The notes below the pieces were generated by a model. That model did no database searches, was not told where the DNA came from, and saw only the letters and a list, made by a program, of their open reading frames with translations. From Castor canadensis (lineage: Eukaryota; Chordata; Mammalia; Rodentia; Castoridae), in contig NC_133398.1 in NCBI RefSeq assembly GCF_047511655.1, positions 106,284,332 to 106,348,331 on the forward strand: 64,000 bases of DNA, read 5' to 3'. The stretch's first letter is position 1. Each line of letters starts with the position of its first letter. The translations under genes and the position numbers were made by a program. Shown here piece after piece: positions 1 through 10,024 of this stretch.

Positions 1-818
1 TTTCATCTAAGTTAGGATTCTTAGGCCAGCAGTTTGTTTTCCACTGGATACATATGTTTAAGATGCTCAAATTTTCCTTTTAACTATGACTACTAGGTGA
101 CTCATTAATGTTAGGTGTGATTTGTCAATCAAAAATAGTATGAGTAATAAAAATAAATAAATAAATTAGGCATGTACTTGAAAAGAATCATATTTTTATC
201 ATTTTGTAAATTAGTCTTTGATAACACTACATTTATAAAATGCAAAATATATTTATTTAAATTATTGATACACATTCTTCACGAGAACATATCTACAAAC
301 GTTAATTCTGAAACACTCTTATCTCTTAACTCCTTGCCTGTACAGTTGATCTGTGGAAATGACTGCTTATCACTCAACTTTTGATCACTTGCGGACTCTA
401 AGGAGTACAACTATGTGCTTAAGCAGAGCAAATAAAATTTCGTGACTTAAGGCATGATGTGAAAATGAGGCTGAGACACAGAATGCCCGTACATTTCAAG
501 GCAAATGCCAGCATCCATCTGGAAATGTGGGAGATGGTGTAGAATCCAGCCGAACTGTATGAAGTAGAGAGCACATGGTCTGTTAAGGGAAGTGAGTGTG
601 AGTGTCAAGAGAGTGGGTGATTTATACTTTGGTATTTGTGCTATACTATAATTGTATTGTATATTTGTGCTATACTATAATTGTCTCTATAGTATCTTTC
701 AAAGGTGAGTCAGCAAAGACAGGAAAATGATGAGGAAAAGTGGCTAAGAAAAAATTTGGATAAGAGAAAAGTTGAAAGAGTCTGGATAACTATGACAACA
801 TTGACTTATTGTTGGGGG
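1..818. other. Unassigned AT-rich sequence
   Basis: AT-rich sequence without a supportable gene. The longest open frame, 70 codons, has low-complexity, AT-driven composition and no recognisable domain. The only structure seen is a 22-bp unit present twice with a 29-bp period at 634-655 and 663-684. I recognise no transposon family here, although an old decayed copy cannot be excluded. Confidence 0.5.
634..684. repeat. Two-copy tandem repeat, 29-bp period
   Basis: The 22-bp unit starting 'atttgtgctatactataat' occurs at 634-655 and again, identical, at 663-684. The spacer is AT-rich. This looks like a short local duplication, for example by replication slippage. Confidence 0.85.
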
Positions 819-905
819 GTGGGGCTGGGGCTGTAGCTAAGTAGTTGAGTATTTGCCTGGCATGCATGATCCCCAGTGTGAAAAAAACAAAAACAAGCAA
901 ACAAA
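819..905 (+). repeat. ID-type SINE (tRNA-derived), degenerate
   Basis: The body 'ggggctgtagctaagtag' matches the A-box region of rodent ID elements and is followed by 'tttgcctggcatgcatgatc' and then 'ccccagtgtg', leading into an A-rich tail (aaaaaaacaaaaacaagcaa). The B-box part is shortened compared with intact ID copies elsewhere in the window. This copy resembles the classical ID consensus more than the 'gagttcaaacccc' type that dominates here, so it may be an older subfamily. Confidence 0.7.
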
Positions 906-1303
906 AAAGATCGGGAACAGACATCCTGGGGAGGTAGTACTCAGTTATGCAGCTGTGGATGACAATCACCTGAGAAAACACAAGCAACACCCACCACCAA
1001 CACAGGTCTGTGACATGGGCAGGCGCTCATCCCCAGGGCTGCTGTTCTGCAGAACACTAAAACATACCCCCTCCCCACAGATGGCTCAGCAGGTGAGCTG
1101 AGAAAGTTGTTCTGAAGAGACAAACTCGAGCTGAAGTTTTCAGTTGACCCTCTGCATTCTCCAGCACTTGGCAATTCTACTCACAAAAAAATTATAGGCC
1201 TCAATGGAATTTCCCTCTTTCAAAGATGACTTATGAGCACAAAATGTTCAACCTCAGGCCTGTGCATAAATACTACTCTTGTTTCTGTCATTGCTACTTC
1301 CAA

Positions 1304-1340
1304 AGAGAGAAGGAGAGAGAGAGGGAGAAAAGGGGGAGGA

Positions 1341-1376
<36 letters not shown>
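1304..1376. repeat. Purine-rich (GA)n microsatellite
   Basis: About 70 bases of nearly pure purine on the plus strand, ending in an uninterrupted (GA) run at roughly 1346-1373. Open frames across it encode only Arg/Glu or Ser/Leu runs and are not genes. Confidence 0.95.
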
Positions 1377-1429
1377 ACATCAAAGTAAATAACCATCATA
1401 GTAAAGAACATGCTTCAGGATAAGAATTG

Positions 1430-2160
1430 TTCTAAGCACAAGAAAAAGATCAAATGATTGTCATCTACAGTATTAAAGGAAAAAACAGACACTGGGGAAT
1501 AAAAGAGCTCAAGGAAGAGATTAAAGAAATGAAAGAAAAGACAGGTTAATTGACTTGGAATTATTAGAGAAAGGAAGTTTAAGATAATAAAATGTTATAG
1601 AAATAAAAACCACAGTAGAAACAGCAAGAGTAAAACTAGAAACTGCTGGAAATAGATTCAATGTGAGGTCAAAAGCTTTGAAAGACCACACAAGCAAAAT
1701 GGAAAAGCATAAAAAAAGTTTTGGGAAAAATAATATATGTAGGAAATTAGATGAAGAAAATTCAACGTGTGCACAATTGAGTTATATGAAGAGGAGAAGA
1801 GAAAAATGTTGAAAGTTCTGATGGTGTTCAAAAATGTAAAGATGTGAAAATAGAAGAAAAATAGCTTGAGTTGCTTACAAAAAGAAAATAGATTTGCTTC
1901 AGAATTCCCTGAGCAACTATTTCAATGGCAGAGCACAGTGGAGAAAGAACAGACAATTCTGAGGGGAAAAAAATCCAACTAGAACTTATTATGTGTAGTT
2001 GAATTATCCTTCCCACATGGGCAAGAGGAATAAATTATTATGCATGGATTTTTGGTGCTTATAAGATTTATCCTTCCGCCTTAAAAATGACAAAGCCAAT
2101 CATCTTCCCAATTTGATTCAGGACTTCTGAAGAAGAATCCATATTGGAGAATATTTAATC
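1430..2160 (+). mobile_element. Possible ancient LINE ORF1 remnant (L1/HAL1-like)
   Basis: A long adenine- and purine-rich plus-strand stretch with repeated Lys/Glu-type codons (gaaagaaaag, gaagaaaat, aaaatagaag), the composition expected of a decayed LINE ORF1 coiled-coil region. No frame remains open and no motif is diagnostic. The call rests on composition and appearance only. Alternatively this is simply A-rich unique sequence. Confidence 0.3.
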
Positions 2161-2175
2161 TATTAAGTTTAAATA

Positions 2176-2236
2176 TCAGCTGGGGATAGATAGTTCAGTG
2201 GTAGAGTGCTTGCTTAAATGTGTTTGATCGCTGCAC
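2176..2236 (+). repeat. ID-type SINE fragment
   Basis: 'agctggggatagatagttca' followed by 'gtggtagagtgcttgctta' matches the 5' half of rodent ID elements with the A box. The B box is degraded ('tgtttgatcgctgcacca'), and where the A-rich tail would lie the sequence passes straight into a CA-rich array. The array probably grew from the tail of this SINE, a common origin for rodent microsatellites. Confidence 0.8.
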
Positions 2237-2622
2237 CACATACACACACATACACACCACACACACACACCACACATACCACACACACACCACACACACA
2301 CTACACACACACACCACACACACACACACTGCACACACACACACCACATACACACACTGCACACACACACACTGCACACACCACACACACACACCACACA
2401 CACACATACCACACACACACACTGCACACACACACACTGCACACACCACACACACACTACACACACACACCACACACACACACACTGCACACACCACACA
2501 CACACACACACACTGCACACACACACACCACACACCGCACACACACACCACACACACACATACCACACACACACACTGCACACATATACACACACACTCA
2601 TGCACACACACGCGCACACACG
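2229..2622. repeat. Compound CA-rich minisatellite
   Basis: Nearly 400 bases of CA dinucleotide interrupted at regular intervals by 'ccacaca', 'ctgcacac' and 'cataccacac' variants, so it has higher-order units of roughly 10-40 bases rather than a plain (CA)n run. Long open frames on both strands encode His-Thr or Cys-Val repeats only because the array lacks stop codons. They have no other sign of being genes. Confidence 0.95.
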
Positions 2623-2769
2623 TACTGACTAGCTTATCTTTCACGGTGTAAGAACAAGTGATACTAAACCTCACGAATTAATAACAATGGCATATATCTC
2701 ATCATTTACAAAGATAACCACTTGAAGAAAGAAGAAGAGAATGTTAGTAAATTTGGACTACCACCACAA

Positions 2770-3125
2770 AATACCACACATCTAGTGTATGAAACAACAA
2801 GAATTTCTTTCCCCCAGTTCTCAAAGTGGAGGTCTAAGATCAAGGTAGCTGTTTCTTTGGTACTCGTAATGGCTGTCTTACTGATGGGCAAATAGCTACC
2901 TTCTTGCTGTGTTCTCACACAGTGGGGAGCACAGGGGCTTATGGGGGCAATCTCTGGTCTCTCTTTCGCTTCCTGTAAGGGCGTTAACCCTATCATGAGG
3001 GTTCCACCCTCCTAACCACCTTTAAACAGAATTACCTCGAAAGATCCCTTCTCCAAATACCATCACACTGGAGGTTAGGACTTCAGTGTATGAATGAGGA
3101 CTGACACACACATTTAGTTAATAAC
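2770..3125 (-). mobile_element. MaLR-type LTR remnant
   Basis: The segment with 'catgagggttccaccctcc', then 'aattacctcgaaagatccc' and 'ccatcacactggaggttag' matches the antisense body of mammalian MaLR-type LTRs (MST/MLT1 kind). The upstream part, 'ttctcaaagtggaggtctaa' with 'gatcaaggtagct', fits the same element. The ends are degraded and no target-site duplication is visible. The family assignment is from memory. Confidence 0.5.
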
Positions 3126-3349
3126 AGAGAGAGAATAAAACTCCCAAATGACCAGCACACAAATCCCCCCCCAAGACTCACTTTAAAACCTAAACCCAAA
3201 GAAGCATTGAATTACAAATGATTGCAAATATATTAGGCCTATCTATTATAACTATAGATACGAAATCTGTAAAACAGAATTCTTTTGTTCAATCCAAAAG
3301 CTCATTATATGCCAAAAGTATGAGATACATTAAAAATATTACGAAGTTT

Positions 3350-3680
3350 GAGACTGGGCACAATGGCTCATACCTGTAATCCCAGTTAATCAAGAGGTGG
3401 AAATCAGGATGCTAGCAGTTTGAAGCCAACTCTGGCAAAAAGTTAGTGGGTCCCCATGTAAATCAATAAGCCAGATGTGCACATGTGATCCCATCCATGC
3501 AGGAGCCTAGGTGGTGGGATCACTGTCCAGGCTGGCCCCAGGCAAAAACACACGAGACCCTCCCTGAAAAATAAGTAAAGCAGAAAAAGAGATGGGGGGA
3601 GGGCTCAAGAAGCAGAACACCTGACTAGTAAGTGCAAGGTCCTGAGTTCAAACCCTACTCCAACCAAAATAAGAAAAAAA
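3350..3680 (+). repeat. Composite SINE: two B1-like units plus ID-like tail
   Basis: Three modules are visible in order. The first B1-like (7SL-derived) unit begins 'gactgggcacaatggctcat' with 'acctgtaatcccag'. A second, diverged B1-like unit covers roughly 3470-3570 and includes 'ccaggctggccccaggca'. A tRNA-derived ID-like unit covers roughly 3598-3665, with B box 'gagttcaaaccc', before an A-rich tail. This is a dimeric 7SL-type SINE fused to an ID-type unit, like the B1-dID class known from several rodent families. An antisense counterpart lies at 46150-46443. Confidence 0.65.
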
Positions 3681-4233
3681 TAATTTCAAAGTGATCATAA
3701 AAATGAAACTCTCACAGGTCACTTTCAATATTTAAAAGGAAAACTAACAAGAAATTAGTGTTGCTTTTATCAGGGCAATAGCAAGATAATTTCTTGGGGC
3801 AGAGTAGTCTCAACAGATGGTGCTGTGAAGAATGGAGCTGGACCACTTACAGTGCAAACAAAAGTCTACTCACCAAAATGTGAGAGCTGACTCTATACAA
3901 CCCTTAGGAGAAAACATGTACTCGTGACCTTGGATTTGGCAGTGAACTCTCTGATATGATGCTGAAAGTACATGGACGAGAAGGAAAAATAGACAAATTT
4001 GACTTCATAAGAACTAAAGATTTTTAAGCATTAAAAGACATTGTTAAGAAAATGAAAAGACAGAATAGGACAGACATTTTGAAATCAAGTATCTGATAAG
4101 TGATGAATATTTTAAATATATAAAGAACTCCCAAAACACAACAAATAGACAACCCAATTTAAAAATGGACTTCAACAGTGGTGACTGGATAACATTGTGA
4201 CTATACCAAAAATCACACACAAAAACATCTAGT

Positions 4234-4315
4234 CAAGTTAGCTAAGTGGTTCAAGTGCTATAGCACCAGTCTAGCAAGCATGAGGCCCTGAGTTCAAACC
4301 CCAGTACCACCCAAA
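4234..4315 (+). repeat. ID-like SINE (castorimorph type)
   Basis: A tRNA-derived unit with A-box-like 'agctaagtggttcaagtgct' and intact B box 'gagttcaaaccccagtacca' followed by a short A-rich tail. It lies inside the 3' end of an old L1, so it inserted later. Confidence 0.85.
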
Positions 4316-4328
4316 ACCATTCTAATTT

Positions 4329-4436
4329 AAAATGTTTAATTTTGGACTGGCAGAGTGGCTCTTGTAGTAGTGTGTCTGCCTAGCAAACATGAGGTTCTGA
4401 GTTCAAATTCTGGTACTGCAAAAAATGCTTAATTTT
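4329..4436 (+). repeat. ID-like SINE with target-site duplication
   Basis: The element body is 4344-4421 ('ggactggcagagtggctctt' to 'ggtactgcaaaa') with B-box-like 'gagttcaaattctggtac'. It is flanked by 'aaaatgtttaatttt' at 4329-4343 and 'aaaatgcttaatttt' at 4422-4436, a 15-bp duplication with one mismatch. This supports L1-mediated retrotransposition into the L1 3' UTR. Only 28 bases separate it from the ID copy at 4234-4315. Confidence 0.88.
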
Positions 4437-4489
4437 TATGTGAATTTCATTTCAATAAAAAAACAAAACACAGGACTTAGTCAATTTTC

Positions 4490-4490
<1 letters not shown>

Positions 4491-4521
<31 letters not shown>
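4491..4521. repeat. (TA)n(GA)n microsatellite
   Basis: An alternating TA run of about 14 bases passes directly into (GA) of about 18 bases. Confidence 0.95.
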
Positions 4522-4559
4522 TAAATATCAACCAGATCTGTGTCATTGATGAAATGGAC

Positions 4560-5196
4560 AGTAGGAAGTGTTGACAAGGTTAGGATATCCAGGATATTGG
4601 AACTCTCAAACATCTCTGGTGGAATATAAAGTGATACAGCCATTGTGGGGAACAATTTCACAGTAAGTTAAATATGGGATTACCATATGACCTAGCAATT
4701 TCAAGGCTAGGTATATACCTAACAGATATTCAAACAAATGTTTTTACACAGTTGCTCACAGTAGCACTAGTCACAATCATCACTGGGCGGAAACAATTTA
4801 AATATCCACTGAAGGACGAATGGACATGGACAGCATCTAACATATAAATATAAAATGAATGAAAATAAATGCCCAGTGGAATATTACTCAGTCATAAAAA
4901 GGTATGATACATGCTACGAGGTGGATGAAACTTGAAATCATTTGCTAAGTGAAAGAATTCAGACCCAGAAATTCACATATTGCCTAACTCCTATTATAGA
5001 AACTTTCCAGAGAAGAAAGCAGACTGGTGGTCATCAGGGCTGGGGAGAAGGATAAATGATGGATCAGTGCCTCATACACATAAGGTTTGATTTTGGGTGA
5101 TGACAATATTTTGGAACTAGGGAGAGTTGGTGTTTGGACAACATTGCGAATGTGCCAAGTGCCACGAAATTGGCTACTTTAAAATGCTTAGTTTTT
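4560..5196 (+). mobile_element. Old L1 3' end (ORF2 C-terminus and 3' UTR)
   Basis: The sequence follows the order of an L1M-type 3' end. 'ggaatataaagtgatacagc' and 'ttaccatatgacctagcaat' come from ORF2. 'tggaatattactcagtcata' follows, and the 3' UTR begins near 'gtgaaagaattcagaccca' and reaches 'ggtgatgacaatattttgg'. Frames are broken throughout. The young L1 at 5197 begins directly after it. Confidence 0.7.
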
Positions 5197-6688
5197 CTAG
5201 ATCCATGTATATCACCCTATACCAATATTAACTCAAAATGGATCAAGGATCTTAATATCAGACCCCAAACTCTAAAGTTGATACAGGAAAGAGTAGGAAA
5301 TACTCCGGAGTTAGTAGGTATAGGTAAGAACTTTCTCAACGAAACCCCAGCAGCACAGCAACTAAGAGATAGCATAGATAAATGGGACCTCATAAAACTA
5401 AAAAGCTTCCGCTCATCAAAAGAAATGGTCTCTAAACTGAAGAGAACACCCACACAGTGGGAGAAAATATTTGCCAGCTACACATCAGACAAAGGACTGA
5501 TAACCAGAATATATAGGGAACTTAAAAAACTAAATTCTCCCAAAACTAATGAACCAGTAAAGAAATGGGCACGTGAACTAAACAGAGCTTTCTCAAAAGA
5601 AGAAATTCAAATGGCCAGAAAACGCATGAAAAAATACTCACCATCTCTAGCAATAAAGGAAATGCAAATTAAAACCACACTAAGATTCCACCTCACCCCT
5701 GTTAGAATAGCCATCATCAGCAACACCACCACCAACAGGTGTTGGCGAGGATGCAGGGAAAAAGGAACCATTTTGCACTGTTGGTGGGAATGTAAACTAG
5801 TACAACCACTCTGGAAAAAATTTGGAGGCTACTTAAAAAGCTGGACATCGATCTACCATTTGATCCAGCAATACCACTCTTGGGGATATACCCAAAAGAC
5901 TGTGACACAGATTACTCCAGAGACACCTGCACACCCATGTTTATTGCAGCACTATTCACAATAGTCAAGTTATGGAAACAGCCAAGATGCCCCACCACTG
6001 ACCAATGGATTAAGAAAATGTGGTATTTATACACAATGGAATTTTATGCAGCCATGAAGAAGAACGAAATGTTATCATTCGCTGGTAAATGGATGGAATT
6101 GGAGAACATCATTCTGAGTGAGGTTAGCCTGGCCCAAAAGACCAAAAATCGTATGTTCTCCCTCATATGTGGACATTAGATCAAGGGCAAACACAACAAG
6201 GGGATTGGACTATGAGCACATGATAAAAGCGAGAGCACACAAGGGAGGGGTGAGGATAGGTAAGACACCTAAAAAACTAGCTAGCATTTGTTGCCCTTAA
6301 CGCAGAGAAACTAAAGCAGATACCTTAAAGCAACTGAGGCTAATAGGAAAAGGGGACCAGGAACTAGAGAAAAGGTTAGATCAAAAAGAATTAACCTAGA
6401 AGGTAACACACACGCACAGGAAATTAATGTGAGTCAACTCCCTGTATAGCTATCCTTATCTCAACCAGCAAAAACCCTTGTTCCTTCCTATTATTGCTTA
6501 TACTCCTCTACAACAAAATTAGAGATAAGGGCAAAATAGTTTCTGCTGGGTATTGAGGGGGTGGGGGGGAGAGGGAGAGGGTGGGGTGGGTGGTAAGGGA
6601 AGGAGTGGGGGCAGGGGGGAGAAATGACCCAAGCCTTGTATGCACATATAATATGAATAATAAAATAATTTAAAAAATGAAAAAAAAG
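5197..6688 (+). mobile_element. L1 LINE, 5'-truncated (ORF2 C-terminus and 3' UTR)
   Basis: The element begins inside ORF2 at 'ctagatccatgtatatcacc' (Leu-Asp-Pro-Cys-Ile-Ser). It holds the ORF2 C-terminal domain with the Cys-containing region ([20 protein letters not shown]) characteristic of L1 ORF2, open to about 5860. A frameshift near 'gctggacatcgatctacca' moves the rest (residues like MFIAALFTIVKLWKQPRCP) into another frame at 5880-6179. The roughly 500-bp 3' UTR contains a G-rich purine tract at 6555-6622 and ends with 'atatgaataataaaataatt' and an A-rich tail. The full 276-codon frame at 5134-5964 is a chance read-through starting in the older L1. No clear target-site duplication was found. 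Confidence 0.9.
6555..6622 (+). other. G-rich polypurine tract of L1 3' UTR
   Basis: Several runs of three or more guanines occur in about 65 bases ('gagggggtgggggggagagg' and later runs), giving quadruplex-forming potential. Such a tract is a standard feature of mammalian L1 3' UTRs. The C-rich complement occurs in the minus-strand copy at about 8575-8636. Confidence 0.85.
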
Positions 6689-6694
6689 TTCTAT

Positions 6695-7780
6695 TAGTGT
6701 GTGATAGGTGTACAGTTGTACATTGTGGTATTTCCATATATGTATATAATGTACCCCAGTTTGGTTCACGTGCTCCATTTTTTCCCTCTTCCCTCATTCC
6801 CCTTCTTAAGGTGACTTCATCCAGTTTCAATGTTCCATATTCGTGCATATGTACAAAGTGCATCAACTATACTCACCCTCCTTTACCCTCTTCATTGACC
6901 TCCCCAACACAGCTACCCTCCCCTTAACATGACCTGCTTTGCTTTCCTGTCCTTTATTGTCTCAGTGTTTGTTCATTGTTTCATGGGGATTTTGCCTTGG
7001 TATTTTATCTGTAAAATATTGTGTTTAAATAGTCTAACCCCCTCATGACTCTTCCTTATACCTTTCCCCTCCCCCATGTTTCAACAGTTTTCAATGTGTT
7101 TCGTTGTGTCTTATTCCTTTACAATATTATTCCCTCTTTATTATTCTTTTCCTCCTCCCTTAGTCTCCTCTAACAATCCCACTATTGAAAACATGGTGTA
7201 TATTTGTATATACATATATATGTATGTGTAGTATTGCTTGTATTTGTATTTGTCTCTATCTTCCACTTAAGAGAAAAACCATGTGGCCTTTGTCTTTCTG
7301 AACCTAGCTAACTTCACTTAAGATGGTGTCCTCCAGTTCCAGTTCCATCCATTTACCTGTGAACAACAAAATTTCATTCTTCTTTATGCCTAAATAATAT
7401 ATATATTATAATTATATATAATATAGTCAATATATTATAATACATATACACACATATATACATATATCACATTTTATTAATCCCTTCATCAATTGTAGGA
7501 CATCTCGGCTATTTCCATAGCTTGGCTATTGGAATAATGCTGCAGTAAACATGGGTGTGTAGGTGCCTTTATTGGATCCTGACTTCCATTCCTTTGGATA
7601 TAGATATGCCCAGGAGTGGTATTGCTGGATCCTATGGTATTGTCTCTGGTTGTACTTACTGGTTTTGCCCTAATCAAGGGGGAACCCATTGCATTTGGTT
7701 ACAGTTTCAGCAACCTTTGGTCTTCATGATTGTGAAGGTGCATGACCTCTTTAGGAAGGCAAGTCTTCTTGTTTGAAAAC
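6695..7780 (-). mobile_element. Older L1 3' end, antisense
   Basis: Reading on the minus strand, the ORF2 C-terminal part lies at about 7490-7700 (complement of 'cttggctattggaataatgc' and 'agtaaacatgggtgtgtagg'). The 3' UTR extends down to about 6700, with pyrimidine-rich blocks such as 'ccattttttccctcttccct'. It belongs to an older subfamily than its neighbours, since its 3' UTR differs. An AT-rich stretch at 7393-7470 has expanded within it. All frames are broken. Confidence 0.7.
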
Positions 7781-8282
7781 AGCAGTTTCCATGTTTCCCA
7801 CCAAGGGACCTTCTCTAAGAAGGCAATACTGGAGGCCATTTGGAGTTCCTTTTAGAAGACTTTGCTTTAACTTTATGACAAGGATACATATGTTCCTACC
7901 TTGAGACTTTGTGCAGTGTTATGGTGTGCTTGTCCAGGAGTGCAGATGATAACTTATCTATAAATAAATGGAAATAGAAGATAAGTTGTATATTTATTTT
8001 CCCCTTCTACATTTTCTCACTGGCACACTTCGACATTTTTCAGATCAAGAGTATAAAAGAGTGACTGAAAAGCAACTTGAATAGCAAGCAACTTGCCACC
8101 AAGACTAGATTGCTTACCACAATATTCCCGGCTTTGAATCTCAGTCCTGGCACATGGGATATACTCAATCATTATTTTATTCGATGAATGAATAAATGAC
8201 AGAAAAGGAATCTGGTATTTCTGCTCTTTATTTCCTGGCTTCTCAAAATCCCAACATCCTTCACACTGAGAGAAAGAGAGGA
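7781..8282. other. Unassigned sequence
   Basis: About 500 bases between an L1 and a SINE. I see no open frame, RNA gene or known repeat. Confidence 0.5.
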
Positions 8283-8500
8283 GCCAGTGGTAGCACTGGG
8301 GTTTGAACTCAGGGCCTCACTCTTGTTGGGAGGCCTCTACCCCTTAAACCACTCCACCAACCATTTTTTGTGTTGCATTTTTTCGAGATAGGGTCTTATG
8401 AACTACTTGCCCAGGCTGGCTTTGAACCGCCAGCCTCCTGATCTCGGCCTACTGAGTAGTTAGGATTACAGGTGTGACCTACTGCTCATACCTGTGCAGA
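8283..8500 (-). repeat. B1-ID composite SINE, antisense
   Basis: On the plus strand the ID-like part reads 'actggggtttgaactcaggg' (complement of B box) through 'accactccaccaacc'. The B1-like part follows with 'gagatagggtcttatgaac', 'cccaggctggctttgaac' and 'ggattacaggtgtgacc'. The polyT-side neighbour at 8518 is a separate L1. Confidence 0.85.
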
Positions 8501-8502
8501 AG

Positions 8503-10024
8503 GAAAATGACATCTTTTTTTTTTTTCATTTTTCTTTTATTATTCATATGTGCATACAAGGCTTGGTTCATTTCTCCCCCCTGCCCCCACCCCCTCCCTT
8601 ACCACCCACTCCGCCCCCTCCCTCTCCCCCCCCAATACCCAGCAGAAACTATTTTGCCCTTATTTCTAATTTTGTTGTAGAGAGAGTATAAGCAATAATA
8701 GGAAGGAACAAGGGTTTTTGCTGGTTGAGATAAGGATAGCTATACAGGGCATTGACTCACATTGATTTCCTGTGCGTGGGTGTTACCTTCTAGGTTAATT
8801 CTTTTTGATCTAACCTTTTCTCTAGTTCCTGTTCCCCTTTTCCTATTGGCCTCAGTTGCTTTAAGGTATCTGCTTTAGTTTCTCTGCGTTAAGGGCAACA
8901 AATGCTAGCTAGTTTTTTAGGTGTCTTACCTATCCTCACCCCTCCCTTGTGTGCTCTCGCTTTTATCATGTGCTCATAGTCCAATCCCCTTGTTGTGTTT
9001 GCCCTTGATCTAATGTCCACATATGAGGGAGAACATACGATTTTTGGTTTTTTGAGCCAGGCTAACCTCACTCAGAATGATGTTCTCCAATTCCATCCAT
9101 TTACCAGCGAATGATAACATTTCGTTCTTCTTCATGGCTGCATAGAATTCCATTGTGTATAGATACCACATTTTCTTAATCCATTGGTCAGTGGTGGGGC
9201 ATCTTGGCTGTTTCCATAACTTGGCTATTGTGAATAGTGCCGCAATAAACATGGATGTGCAGGTGCCTCTGGAGTAACAGTTTTTTGGGTATATCCCCAA
9301 GAGTGGTATTGCTGGATCAAATGGTAGATCGATGTCCAGCTTTTTAAGTAGCCTCCAAATTTTTTTCCAGAGTGATTGTACTAGTCTACATTCCCACCAA
9401 CAGTGTAAGAGGGTTCCTTTTTCCCCGCATCCTCGCCAACACCTGTTTGGTGGTGGTGTTGCTGATGATGGCTATTCTAACAGGGGTGAGGTGGAATCTT
9501 AGTGTGGTTTTAATTTGCATTTCCTTTATTGCTAGAGATGGTGAGCATTTTTTCATGTGTTTTCTGGCCATTTGAATTTCTTCTTTTGAGAAAGTTCTGT
9601 TTAGTTCACGTGCCCATTTCTTTATTGGTTCATTAGTTTTGGGAGAATTTAGTTTTTTAAGTTCCCTGTATATTCTGGTTATCAGTCCTTTGTCTGATGT
9701 ATAGTTGGCAAATATTTTCTCTCACTGTGTGGGTGTTCTCTTCAGTTTAGAGACCATTTCTTTTGATGAACAGAAGCTTTTTAGTTTTATGAGGTCCCAT
9801 TTATCTATGCTATCTCTTAGTTGCTGTGCTGCTGGGGTTTCGTTGAGAAAGTTCTTACCTATACCTACTAACTCCAGAGTATTTCCTACTCTTTCTTGTA
9901 TCAACTTAAGAGTTTGGGGTCTGATATTAAGATCCTCCATTTTGAGTTAATCTTGGTATAGGGTGATATACATGGATCTAGTTGCAGTTTTTTGCAGACT
10001 GCTAACCAGGGAAAATGACATCTT
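8503..10024 (-). mobile_element. L1 LINE, 5'-truncated, with 15-bp target-site duplication
   Basis: The insert at 8518-10009 on the minus strand starts in ORF2 at residues [15 protein letters not shown] and runs to the 3' UTR and polyA (poly-T at about 8518). It is flanked by a perfect duplication 'ggaaaatgacatctt' at 8503-8517 and 10010-10024, so its limits are exact. ORF2 remains open in pieces (9940-9722, 9571-9386, 9300-9010) with frameshifts between them. Its sequence is very close to the plus-strand copy at 5197-6688, for example 58 of 60 residues identical in one shared 60-codon frame. It is clearly dead by truncation. Confidence 0.95.

Larger units (their letters stand above)
3860..4466 (+). 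mobile_element. Old L1 3' end, internally deleted
   Basis: The part at about 3900-4190 matches the L1 ORF2 C-terminal region: 'gacaaatttgacttcataag', then 'gacattgttaagaaaatg' and 'aaagaactcccaaaaca'. It then jumps to 3' UTR-like sequence 'gtgactggataacattgtga', and after two SINE insertions ends with 'tgtgaatttcatttcaataa'. The stretch of ORF2 normally between these parts is missing. All frames are broken. Confidence 0.6.

Noticed and set aside
1220-1423. Arg/Glu- or Ser/Leu-rich frames
   Set aside because: Translation of the (GA)n tract.
2176-2674. Open frames of 136-159 codons on both strands across the CA array
   Set aside because: They encode only His/Thr or Cys/Val repeats imposed by the dinucleotide array, with no stop codons possible in it. 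No other coding evidence.
4234-4315. Genuine tRNA gene
   Set aside because: A and B boxes are present, but the sequence cannot be read as a full cloverleaf and has an A-rich tail. It is a tRNA-derived SINE, one of many similar copies.
4491-4521. Possible regulatory TATA cluster
   Set aside because: A plain (TA)n(GA)n microsatellite without promoter context.
5134-5964. 276-codon open frame as a host gene
   Set aside because: Its first residues come from an old L1 3' UTR and the rest is the L1 ORF2 C-terminus. It is a chance fusion frame inside transposon DNA.
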